Source: an uncultured Lachnospiraceae bacterium (GTDB lineage: Bacteria > Bacillota > Clostridia > Lachnospirales > Lachnospiraceae). Taken from it: a DNA stretch of 6,077 nucleotides. The notes below the pieces were generated by a model, which was not told the DNA's origin, did no database searches, and worked only from the letters and a program-made list of their open reading frames with translations. Below, piece by piece: positions 1-5,578 of this stretch; the stretch's first letter is position 1, and the number at the start of each line of letters is the position of its first letter. Both the position numbers and the translations under genes were made by a program. Location: NCBI GenBank assembly GCA_945836355.1, contig CAMALD010000095.1:1-6077 (forward strand), read 5' to 3'.

Positions 1-27
1 CTTTACTGCAGGCTTGCTCTCACTTGT

Positions 28-43
28 TCCTGATTTTTCAGGA
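28..43. repeat. Short perfect hairpin (6-bp stem, 4-nt loop)
   Basis: TCCTGA at 28-33 pairs perfectly with TCAGGA at 38-43 around a TTTT loop. A loose T-rich stretch (TGTTTTAA) follows, so it could be a weak terminator for a gene left of the window, but the stem is short and the T-run is interrupted. It contains one copy of the CCTGATTTT word that recurs in this window's noncoding DNA. Confidence 0.35.
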
Positions 44-110
44 TGTTTTAACGTAATTTACTGTCTATTGACGCGCCGGTCGCAATGCGCCTTCCGTGGC
101 GCTGCTCCCT

Positions 111-133
111 GATTTTTCCATCACGGAAAAATC
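111..133. repeat. Perfect 9-bp inverted repeat, possible REP-like or structured element
   Basis: GATTTTTCC at 111-119 is the exact reverse complement of GGAAAAATC at 125-133, with the 5-base loop ATCAC. No T-run follows, so it is not a standard terminator. The left arm is preceded by CCCT, giving another copy of CCTGATTTT. The right-hand half also pairs with an upstream segment: TTCCGTG at 92-98 with CACGGAA at 122-128. Two alternative folds are therefore possible, and a second GAAAAATC copy lies at 159-166. Confidence 0.5.
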
Positions 134-264
134 GCGCTGTTGATGTGCAAAACATCCGAAAAATCTCGGAACCGTTCGAATGCAATCAGACAGTGAAGCA
201 GCCTCCGTCTTTTTGCAATGGCAGAGTAATGAAAAAATGCGAAAACTCAAGAAAGCAGTTTTTT

Positions 265-294
265 CTTTCATTAGCTTTGGAAATATGATATACT
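265..294 (+). promoter_or_regulatory. Probable sigma-A promoter for the operon (extended -10)
   Basis: TATACT at 289-294 matches the -10 consensus at five of six bases. It is preceded by TG at 286-287 with one spacer base, which makes an extended -10 element. The -35 side is weak (CTTTCA at 265-270, 18-base spacer), as is common with extended -10 promoters. Transcription would begin near 301 and give a leader of about 80 bases before the kinase start at 383. This is pattern matching only. Confidence 0.45.
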
Positions 295-382
295 TGGTAT
301 GCGGGCGCAGCAGTGCTTTAGTGAGTAATCGGCAAGGGACAGGCGGTGCGCGCAAATGATTACAGGAGTGCGGAAGACGGAT

Positions 383-970
383 ATGGCGAGACTGTTTGTT
401 TTAATGGGAAAAAGTGCGAGCGGTAAGGATACCCTGTATCGCTGTTTATTTTCTGACGGTGGATTGAAAATAAAAAAAGTAATATTATATACCACCCGCC
501 CGATGCGGTCCGGCGAGCAGGACGGCAGGGAATATCATTTTGTGGACAAACAGGAGTTTGACCGGCTGTATGCGGCGGGACTTGTAATAGAATACCGGAG
601 ATACAATACGGTGCATGGGCCGTGGTATTATTTTACGGTGGCTGATGGGCAGATTGATTTGGCAGGCGGACAGGACTATCTCATGATTGATACACTTGAG
701 GGCTACCGGCAGCTTACAAAATACTATGGCCCGGATAAGGTGGTGCCGCTATATGTGGAGGTTGAAGACGGACTGCGGCTCTCCCGCGCGCTGGAGCGGG
801 AAAGGCAGCAGCAGCAGCCGAAGTATGCAGAGCTGTGCAGAAGATTTCTGGCGGATGCGGAGGATTTTTCACAGGAAAAGCTTGAGGCGGCGGGGATTGT
901 AAACCGTTTTCAGAACAACAATTTTGAACAGTGTTTTAAGGAGCTTGCGGCGGCAATACGGGGTGCTTGA
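383..970 (+). CDS. Guanylate-kinase-like P-loop nucleotide kinase
   Basis: A cytoplasmic kinase of the guanylate kinase fold, expected to move phosphate from ATP to GMP. In the 195-residue protein, the P-loop GKSASGKD is at 9-16 and TTRPMRSGE at 37-45 matches the family's GMP-binding TTRxPRPGE signature, followed by DGxxY. The acidic residue of the VIEY segment (E70), the tyrosines at 82-83 and D103 in YLMID fit other nucleotide-binding positions. An Arg-rich stretch with four glutamines (132-145) fits the lid. I prefer ATG 383: it puts the P-loop near the N-terminus as usual and has GGAAG six bases upstream. ATG 356 would add nine residues. The Mg-binding Ser/Thr after the P-loop lysine is Asp (D16), as in PhnN ribose bisphosphokinases, so the substrate is uncertain. 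It occupies the slot of thymidylate kinase (tmk) in the Bacillus cluster and is probably a second copy beside an ordinary gmk elsewhere (inference). Confidence 0.8.
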   Translation: MARLFVLMGKSASGKDTLYRCLFSDGGLKIKKVILYTTRPMRSGEQDGREYHFVDKQEFDRLYAAGLVIEYRRYNTVHGPWYYFTVADGQIDLAGGQDYLMIDTLEGYRQLTKYYGPDKVVPLYVEVEDGLRLSRALERERQQQQPKYAELCRRFLADAEDFSQEKLEAAGIVNRFQNNNFEQCFKELAAAIRGA

Positions 971-995
971 GTTTTTACGGGTATTATGATAAAAT
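967..995 (+). promoter_or_regulatory. Possible internal sigma-A promoter before yaaR
   Basis: TTGAGT at 967-972 overlaps the kinase stop codon and matches the -35 consensus at four of six bases. It is followed after exactly 17 bases by TAAAAT at 990-995, which matches the -10 at five of six. Together with the 121-base gap, the widest in the operon, this suggests that yaaR and the genes after it can be transcribed separately from the kinase. No terminator is visible in the gap. Confidence 0.35.
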
Positions 996-1075
996 TATTT
1001 GTGTGCATCCTTTGTTAGCGGAATGGGGCACAGGGAAGCAGCATTTGCAGGATGTATGGACGAAAACCGGTCCGG

Positions 1076-1081
1076 AAGGAG
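1076..1081 (+). promoter_or_regulatory. Ribosome binding site that sets the yaaR start
   Basis: AAGGAG lies ten bases before ATG 1092. It supports that start over a TTG-initiated extension from 999, whose extra 31 residues do not resemble YaaR proteins. Confidence 0.65.
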
Positions 1082-1091
1082 AGGCAGGCGG

Positions 1092-1532
1092 ATGGATATT
1101 AAAGTGAATCAGACCATACCGGTTAGTCCCACTGAGCAGAAAGCACCGGTCAGAGAGGCAGACGGATCATTTAAGTTTACACTAATCAGCAATATTGAGG
1201 AAAAGGAGCTGGGACAGCGTTTACAGCTTATGATGGAGGAGATTACCATGCAGGGCAAAAAGCTGTCAAAGCACATGGATATCCGTGATATGAAGCATTA
1301 CCGCGAGCTGATTAAGGAATTTATGAATGAGATTGTCAATCGTTCGCACAAGTTTTCGCGGGAAAACTTTCTGGACCGCAGGGGCAGGCATCGTGTCTAC
1401 GGCATGATTAAACTGATTGACAAAAATCTGGACGAGCTGGCGGAGGCGTTGCTTGCCGATGAAAAGGACGGGATTGAAATATTAAGCAGGATTGATGAGA
1501 TTCAGGGGTTGCTGCTCGATATTTTAGCATAG
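1092..1532 (+). CDS. yaaR: YaaR family protein (DUF327), unknown function
   Basis: A 146-residue protein of the YaaR/DUF327 family, about the family's usual length. It starts MDIKVNQ with a variable, polar N-terminus (about 1-27), then a predicted mostly helical, highly charged body. The conserved-looking part runs from about 35 to 120 and includes [15 protein letters not shown] (68-82), the basic [15 protein letters not shown] segment (89-103) and an acidic leucine-rich C-terminal helix. There is no signal peptide, membrane segment or catalytic motif. Its biochemical role is not established. Its place directly before holB is the same in B. subtilis, which suggests a link to replication or RNA-processing functions of the cluster by context only. 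The holB start lies 30 bases downstream, so the two are probably co-transcribed. Confidence 0.85.
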   Translation: MDIKVNQTIPVSPTEQKAPVREADGSFKFTLISNIEEKELGQRLQLMMEEITMQGKKLSKHMDIRDMKHYRELIKEFMNEIVNRSHKFSRENFLDRRGRHRVYGMIKLIDKNLDELAEALLADEKDGIEILSRIDEIQGLLLDILA

Positions 1533-1553
1533 CGGCACGGTCGGCAGAAAGGC

Positions 1554-1557
1554 GGAG
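1554..1557 (+). promoter_or_regulatory. Ribosome binding site for the TTG start of holB
   Basis: GGAG sits five bases before TTG 1563. No in-frame ATG lies near the expected N-terminus, and the encoded MYTFGDVIG is where DNA polymerase III delta' proteins begin, so the TTG is the likely initiator. Confidence 0.6.
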
Positions 1558-1562
1558 AAGGC

Positions 1563-2549
1563 TTGTATACATTTGGGGATGTCATTGGCAGAGAGAAGAT
1601 TACCGAGCATTTGCAGAATGCAATCCGCTTGGGAAAGGTGTCCCACGCCTATATATTTTGTGGTGAGGACGGCATTGGGAAGAATTTTATCGCGGATATT
1701 TTTGCAGCTGCACTGCAATGTGAGGGGCAGACCGGCAATCCGTGCGGGGTGTGCAAATCCTGTATGCAGGCTGCGGGGGGCAATCATCCGGACATTATCC
1801 GGGTCATGCATGAAAAGGCGGCCATCGGCGTGGACGATATCCGTGTACAGTTAAATCAAGACATTCAGGTCAAGCCGTACAGCAGCCGCTATAAGATTTA
1901 TATTGTGGATGAGGCGGAAAAGATGACGGAGGCAGCACAGAATGCGCTGTTAAAAACCATCGAAGAGCCGCCGGAGTATGCGGTGATTATGCTGCTGACC
2001 AACAACCCGAATGCATTTCTGCAGACGATTTTATCGCGCTGTGTGATGTTAAATATCAGGACGGTGGACAAGAGCCGTATCAGGAAGTATCTCATGGAGG
2101 AGTGCAGTATTCCGGACTATCAGGCGGAGCTTGCGGCGGCATTCTCGGGCGGAAATCCGGGCAAAGCGGTCAAGTATGCGTCCTCGGAGGAGTTTGTGCA
2201 GCGCAGGGACGATGTGCTGCAGCTGGTGCGCCATGTGGATGAAATGAAGATTAACGAGATCATGGAGTATATGAAGCATCTGGCGGAGGACAAAGCGGCA
2301 ATCGGGGATTATCTGGATCTGCTGATGCTGTGGTACCGCGATGTACTTTTGTTTAAGGCGACGAAGGATACGGGGCAGGTCGTGTACACGGAGGAGCTGC
2401 TCACGATTCAGAAACAGGCGTCGATAAAAAGCTTTGAGGCGCTGGAGCATATCATAGAGGCGTTTAGTACCCTGCGTGCGCGGCTTAAGGCGAATGTCAG
2501 CTTTGAGACTTCGGTGGAGTTACTGCTTCTGGCACTGCAGGAAAAATAG
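1563..2549 (+). CDS. holB: DNA polymerase III delta' subunit (clamp loader)
   Basis: The delta' subunit of the clamp loader, which helps load the beta sliding clamp at primed DNA. The 328-residue protein is of usual length. It has an N-terminal AAA+ fold beginning FGDVIG, then GKVSHAYIF, a P-loop-like GEDGIGKN at 34-41, a zinc-binding set of cysteines at 53, 61, 64 and 67, a Walker-B-like IYIVDEAE at 112-119, ALLKTIEEPP at 128-137 and the SRC sensor motif at 158-160. The helical C-terminal part (about 165-328) fits the lid and collar domains. The residue after the P-loop lysine is Asn, not Ser/Thr; degenerate nucleotide sites are common in delta', which need not hydrolyse ATP. The paralogue DnaX is excluded by length and by the lack of its C-terminal extension. 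The start is TTG, with ricT 29 bases downstream. Confidence 0.93.
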   Translation: MYTFGDVIGREKITEHLQNAIRLGKVSHAYIFCGEDGIGKNFIADIFAAALQCEGQTGNPCGVCKSCMQAAGGNHPDIIRVMHEKAAIGVDDIRVQLNQDIQVKPYSSRYKIYIVDEAEKMTEAAQNALLKTIEEPPEYAVIMLLTNNPNAFLQTILSRCVMLNIRTVDKSRIRKYLMEECSIPDYQAELAAAFSGGNPGKAVKYASSEEFVQRRDDVLQLVRHVDEMKINEIMEYMKHLAEDKAAIGDYLDLLMLWYRDVLLFKATKDTGQVVYTEELLTIQKQASIKSFEALEHIIEAFSTLRARLKANVSFETSVELLLLALQEK

Positions 2550-2578
2550 ATTTTGATGGTATAGGAGAGAATAAGATT

Positions 2579-3478
2579 ATGACAGAGATTATTGGTGTGA
2601 GATTTCGTCAGGCGGGAAAGGTGTATTACTTTGATCCTGCGGGGCTTGAGATAAAGCAGGGGCAGCATGTCATTGTGGAGACAGCGCGCGGCGTGGAGTA
2701 TGGTTATGTAGTAGTCGGCTGTCGTGAGGTGGAGGATGAAAAGGTCGTACAGCCGTTAAAGTCCGTAATGCGTCTGGCTACGGAGGAGGACGATGCCACA
2801 GAAGCCCGCAACAAGGAAAAAGAAAAAGAGGCATTCAAAATCTGCCTTGAGAAGATTCAGAAGCATGGTCTTGAGATGAAACTGATTGACTGTGAGTATA
2901 CGTTTGATAATAACAAGGTGTTGTTTTATTTTACTGCGGACGGACGCATCGATTTCCGTGAGCTGGTAAAGGATCTTGCCTCTGTGTTTAAGACACGTAT
3001 CGAGCTGCGGCAGATCGGTGTGCGCGATGAGACGAAGATTCGCGGCGGCATTGGCATCTGCGGACGCCCAATGTGCTGCCACACTTATCTGGCAGACTTT
3101 GCGCCGGTTTCCATCAAGATGGCGAAGGAGCAGAATCTTTCGCTCAATCCGACCAAGATATCCGGTGTCTGTGGGCGTCTGATGTGCTGCCTGAAGAATG
3201 AGGAGGAGGCATACGAGTATCTGAACAGCAAGCTTCCGAATGTGAATGATTTCGTGACGACGAAGGACGGCCTGAAGGGCGAGGTGGCAAGTGTCAACGT
3301 GCTCAAGCAGCTGGTAAAGGTTGTGGTGACGCTGGATGGCGATGTAAAGGAAATCCGCGAGTATCATGTGGATGAGCTGCATTTCCGCCCGAAGAAACGC
3401 AAGGACCGGGTTGCGATGGATGATGAGCTGAAGGCCTTGGAAGCACTGGAGAAAAAGGAAGGAAATCATCTCGAATAA
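2579..3478 (+). CDS. ricT: PSP1-domain protein RicT (YaaT), RNase Y partner
   Basis: Homologue of B. subtilis RicT/YaaT, which with RicA (YmcA) and RicF (YlbF) forms an iron-sulfur complex that works with RNase Y in mRNA maturation and is needed for sporulation, competence and biofilm formation. The 299-residue protein has an N-terminal beta-rich part (1-50), the PSP1 region (about 60-150), then two copies of the cysteine motif CGRxMCC at 161-167 and 198-204, separated by the conserved SIKMAKEQNLSLNPTKISG segment. These cysteines include those tied to cluster binding in the Bacillus protein. The C-terminus (272-299) is charged and probably an extended helix. ATG 2579 has AGGAG at 2563-2567. 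The usual B. subtilis neighbour yabA does not follow. RicA and RicF genes are not in the window. Confidence 0.92.
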   Translation: MTEIIGVRFRQAGKVYYFDPAGLEIKQGQHVIVETARGVEYGYVVVGCREVEDEKVVQPLKSVMRLATEEDDATEARNKEKEKEAFKICLEKIQKHGLEMKLIDCEYTFDNNKVLFYFTADGRIDFRELVKDLASVFKTRIELRQIGVRDETKIRGGIGICGRPMCCHTYLADFAPVSIKMAKEQNLSLNPTKISGVCGRLMCCLKNEEEAYEYLNSKLPNVNDFVTTKDGLKGEVASVNVLKQLVKVVVTLDGDVKEIREYHVDELHFRPKKRKDRVAMDDELKALEALEKKEGNHLE

Positions 3479-4222
3479 ATGGACGACGAAAAATGGCTCA
3501 GGGAAGGGGAGCGCTTCGATGATTTGGAGCGCAACCATTATCGGATTATACAGAATCCGGAGAAATTTTGTTTTGGGATGGATGCGGTATTGCTTTCCGG
3601 TTTTGTGCGTGTAAAGGAAGGCGAGAACGTCATTGATCTTGGTACCGGCACAGGAATTATTCCCATCCTGTTGAAGGCGAAGACGCCGGGAAAGCATTTT
3701 ACCGGCCTGGAGCTGCAGGCGGAGAGCGTGGATATGGCGCGCCGGAGCGTGGCGTACAACGGGCTGGAGCGGAGCATTGATATTGTGGAGGGAGATATCT
3801 GCACGGCGTCGGAGAGGTTTGGCGCATCGCGTTTTGATGTCGTGACGACCAACCCGCCTTACATGACGGGGCAGCACGGGATTGTGAACCCGGAACTGCC
3901 GAAGGCGATTGCACGGCATGAGCTGCGTTGTACGCTGGAGGATGTCGTGCGCGAGGGCGCAAGGCTGCTGAAGCCGGGAGGCAGGTTTTACATGGTGCAC
4001 CGGCCGTTTCGCCTGGCAGAGATTATTCAGGTGCTGACGCGGTTTCATCTCGAGCCGAAACGGATAAAATTTGTTCATCCCTATGTGGACAGGGAGCCGA
4101 ATATGGTGCTGATGGAGTGCTGTAAGGGCGGCAGACCGCGGGTGACGATAGAGGCACCACTAATCGTATATACCGCTCCGGGCGTTTATTCTCCGGAGAT
4201 TTATGATGTGTACGGGTATTGA
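3479..4222 (+). CDS. yabB: TrmN6/YabB-type tRNA(Val) adenine-37 N6-methyltransferase
   Basis: A cytoplasmic S-adenosylmethionine-dependent methyltransferase. In E. coli the family member TrmN6 (YfiC) methylates N6 of A37 in tRNA1(Val); the Bacillus-type member is YabB. The 247-residue protein shows the family N-terminus (LERNHYRIIQNPEKFCFGMDAVLL, about 16-39), the SAM-binding DLGTGTG at 53-59, an acidic residue after motif I (E78), and the N6-adenine motif NPPY at 125-128, followed by KPGGRFYMVHRP (165-176). All catalytic landmarks are intact. The ATG directly abuts the ricT stop codon with no spacer, and the nearest Shine-Dalgarno-like run (AAGGAAGG, inside the ricT end) is about 16 bases away. 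Translation is therefore probably coupled to ricT. The exact tRNA target is inferred from the family. Confidence 0.88.
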   Translation: MDDEKWLREGERFDDLERNHYRIIQNPEKFCFGMDAVLLSGFVRVKEGENVIDLGTGTGIIPILLKAKTPGKHFTGLELQAESVDMARRSVAYNGLERSIDIVEGDICTASERFGASRFDVVTTNPPYMTGQHGIVNPELPKAIARHELRCTLEDVVREGARLLKPGGRFYMVHRPFRLAEIIQVLTRFHLEPKRIKFVHPYVDREPNMVLMECCKGGRPRVTIEAPLIVYTAPGVYSPEIYDVYGY

Positions 4223-4237
4223 GGAAAAGAGGAAATC

Positions 4238-5089
4238 ATGGCGGGAACATTGTATTTGTGCGCGACGCCGATCGGAAATCTTGAGGATATGACACTCCGC
4301 GCCATCCGCGTGCTGCGGGAGGTGGATATGATTGCGGCGGAGGATACCAGAAACAGTATCAAGCTGCTCAATCATTTTGAGATTAAAACGACGATGACGA
4401 GCTATCACGAGTTTAATAAAATCGAAAAGGGACATTATCTGGTGGAGCAGCTTACGCAGGGCAGAAACATTGCTTTGATTACGGACGCGGGTACGCCGGG
4501 TATCTCCGACCCGGGCGAGGAGCTGGTGCGGATGGCGCTGGATGCCGGAATCACAGTGACTTCCCTGCCGGGGGCGTGTGCTGCAGTGACAGCGCTGATT
4601 CTGTCCGGAAAACCCACGCGCAGATTTTGTTTTGAAGCTTTTTTGCCGACAGATAAAAAAGAGCGGCGCAGGGTGCTGGAAGAGTTAAAAACCGAGACAA
4701 GAACAACGGTACTGTACGAGGCACCGCATCGTCTGGTACGAACTCTCACGGAGCTGCTTGAGGAGCTGGGTGACCGTGAACTGACCATTGTGCGTGAACT
4801 GACTAAAAAGCACGAGACGATTTTTCGCACTACGATTGCGGAGGCGTTAGGCTATTACGCGCAGCAGGAGCCGAAAGGGGAATGCGTGCTGGTGCTGGCG
4901 GGTGTGGACGAAGGTCTTTTACAGGAACAGGAGCAGGAGAACTGGAAGGCCATGCCGCTTGGTGAGCACATGGAGCACTATCTGTCACAGGGCATGACAC
5001 AGAAGGATGCAATGAAGGCGGTGGCTGCCGACCGCGGTGTGAGTAAGAGGGAAATCTATGCGCAGCTTCTGGACGATAAGGAAAAATGA
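4238..5089 (+). CDS. rsmI: 16S rRNA (cytidine-1402-2'-O)-methyltransferase RsmI
   Basis: RsmI methylates the ribose of C1402 in the decoding centre of 16S rRNA using S-adenosylmethionine. The 283-residue protein has the tetrapyrrole-methylase-type fold: LYLCATPIGNLEDMTLRA at 5-22, AEDTR at 34-38, the glycine-rich DAGTPGISDPG at 83-93, PGACAA at 111-116, YEAPHR at 160-165, RELTKKHE at 187-194 and the family's GE at 214-215. The C-terminal 40 residues (TQKDAMKAVAADRGVSKREIYAQLL) form the small helical tail common in Firmicutes RsmI. ATG 4238 has GAGG five bases upstream. It is the last gene of the operon: the stop is one base before the terminator stem. It corresponds to B. subtilis yabC; the usual yazA (GIY-YIG) gene before it is absent. 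Confidence 0.95.
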   Translation: MAGTLYLCATPIGNLEDMTLRAIRVLREVDMIAAEDTRNSIKLLNHFEIKTTMTSYHEFNKIEKGHYLVEQLTQGRNIALITDAGTPGISDPGEELVRMALDAGITVTSLPGACAAVTALILSGKPTRRFCFEAFLPTDKKERRRVLEELKTETRTTVLYEAPHRLVRTLTELLEELGDRELTIVRELTKKHETIFRTTIAEALGYYAQQEPKGECVLVLAGVDEGLLQEQEQENWKAMPLGEHMEHYLSQGMTQKDAMKAVAADRGVSKREIYAQLLDDKEK

Positions 5090-5090
5090 C

Positions 5091-5138
5091 AAAAAATCAG
5101 GGAGGCATCGGTTTACACCAACGTCTCCCTGATTTTTT
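5091..5138. terminator. Bidirectional intrinsic terminator between rsmI and abrB
   Basis: A perfect 14-bp stem: 5091-5104 (six A then TCAGGGAG) pairs with 5125-5138 (CTCCCTGA then six T). Two more inner pairs follow (G-U and C-G at 5105-5106/5123-5124), and a small apical hairpin GGT/ACC lies at 5110-5112/5117-5119. The T-run is at the 3' end on both strands, so it can stop the rsmI operon rightward and abrB leftward. It begins one base after the rsmI stop and ends 14 bases from the abrB stop. Confidence 0.92.
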
Positions 5139-5152
5139 AGGTATCAATATGT

Positions 5153-5410
5153 TTAATCAATTAAATTAGCCATCTTAGCCATCTCAATAATGGATTCCTT
5201 GGATACATTCTTTCCGCAATACTCGTAAAGATCGTTTTTGGAGCCGGTGAAAATATCGGTTGGCTCATACTTCTGAAGGATGATACGGTCATCCTCAACA
5301 TAAATCTCCAAAGAGTCCCTTTCCTCAATACCTAATGTTCTTCTCAACTCAATCGGGAGTGTGATACGTCCCAGTTCATCAAGTTTTCTAACGATACCGG
5401 TGCTTTTCAT
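5153..5410 (-). CDS. abrB: AbrB-family transition-state regulator
   Basis: A small DNA-binding regulator of the AbrB/SpoVT family. In Bacillus, AbrB represses post-exponential genes during growth and is switched off via Spo0A. The 85-residue protein starts MKSTGIVRKLDELGRITLPIELRRTLGI (1-28), the hallmark swapped-hairpin DNA-binding domain, almost identical to Bacillus AbrB. It continues through the DSLEIYVEDDRIILQKY strands (32-48). The short C-terminal part (about 50-85), with one cysteine (C65) and a helix, differs from the Bacillus C-terminus and looks like the clostridial type. GAGGT (5417-5421) lies six bases before the start. It is convergent with rsmI, the same arrangement as yabC/abrB in B. 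subtilis, and divergent from spmA. In clostridia several AbrB paralogues can coexist, so functional equivalence to Bacillus AbrB is an inference. Confidence 0.93.
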   Translation of the reverse strand: MKSTGIVRKLDELGRITLPIELRRTLGIEERDSLEIYVEDDRIILQKYEPTDIFTGSKNDLYEYCGKNVSKESIIEMAKMANLID

Positions 5411-5441
5411 GCGTTTACCTCGCCTTTCCTTATAGTTTTAC

Positions 5442-5457
5442 AAAATCAGGGAAAATC
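5442..5457 (-). repeat. Direct repeat GATTTT-N4-GATTTT in the abrB leader
   Basis: On the minus strand GATTTT occurs at 5457-5452 and again at 5447-5442, spaced exactly ten bases, so both face the same side of the helix. It lies between the proposed abrB promoter and its ribosome binding site, where an operator would act. The stretch also contains a CCTGATTTT copy. A regulatory role is a guess. Confidence 0.3.
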
Positions 5458-5478
5458 GTATATTTATTTCCAAATATT

Positions 5479-5507
5479 ACATTACCATATTTAGAGCCGC
5501 ACGTCAA
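5479..5507 (-). promoter_or_regulatory. abrB: Probable sigma-A promoter of abrB
   Basis: On the minus strand TTGACG (5507-5502, five of six matches to the -35) is followed after 17 bases by TAATGT (5484-5479). This is a weak -10 but is preceded by TGG, making an extended -10 element. Transcription would begin near 5472 and leave a leader of about 60 bases. It lies in the 168-base gap shared with spmA. Confidence 0.5.
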
Positions 5508-5563
5508 CAAGAAAAGGGAATAAAGATGTAATTACTGGAATAGTATTATATTAAACATAGAAA

Positions 5564-5568
5564 AAGGG
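5564..5568 (+). promoter_or_regulatory. Ribosome binding site of spmA
   Basis: AAGGG lies ten bases before ATG 5579. A closer GG directly abutting the ATG is too near to act. The start chosen places the N-terminal segment MLNYIW where other SpmA proteins begin. Confidence 0.5.
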
Positions 5569-5578
5569 CGAAAAAAGG

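Larger units (their letters stand above)
1..264. other. Noncoding, hairpin-rich leader region
   Basis: No reading frame here looks like a real protein: the open frames on both strands are low-complexity, lack a plausible ribosome binding site and overlap each other. The stretch from about 28 to 175 is packed with short inverted repeats: 28-33/38-43, 87-91/98-102, 111-119/125-133, 142-146/152-156 and 155-159/166-170. GC content is patchy, with a GC-rich block at about 70-110 and AT-rich sequence after 220. It could be the tail and terminator zone of an upstream transcription unit, a dispersed noncoding repeat, or a structured RNA; the sequence alone does not decide. Confidence 0.6.

Noticed and set aside
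28..50. Hairpin 28-43 as a definite terminator of an upstream gene
   Set aside because: The stem is only six base pairs and no continuous T-run follows, so it is listed only as a hairpin.
65..355. Overlapping open frames on both strands in the leader (65-355 minus, 85-288 plus)
   Set aside because: Neither has a convincing ribosome binding site or a recognisable domain, and both run through hairpin sequences. The plus frame also crosses the proposed promoter.
806..820. CAG triplet repeat in the kinase gene as a slippage hotspot
   Set aside because: It has only four consecutive CAG units, which is short and stays in frame; there is no sign of phase variation.
999..1091. A 31-residue N-terminal extension of YaaR from TTG 999
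   Set aside because: The extension does not resemble YaaR proteins, and ATG 1092 has AAGGAG at a good distance and gives the usual 146 residues.
2756..4078. A 440-codon open frame on the minus strand, antisense to ricT and the methyltransferase
   Set aside because: Its translation is rich in His, Arg, Gln and Leu with no domain pattern, and it spans two well-recognised plus-strand genes. It has the look of an antisense shadow of codon-biased genes.
5538..5563. A sigma-E-like promoter for spmA (GAATAGT at 5538-5544 and CATAGAAA at 5556-5563)
   Set aside because: The two boxes resemble the sigma-E consensus, but the spacer is only 11 bases instead of about 14 and the -10 is imperfect. spmA must have a promoter here, but I cannot place it.
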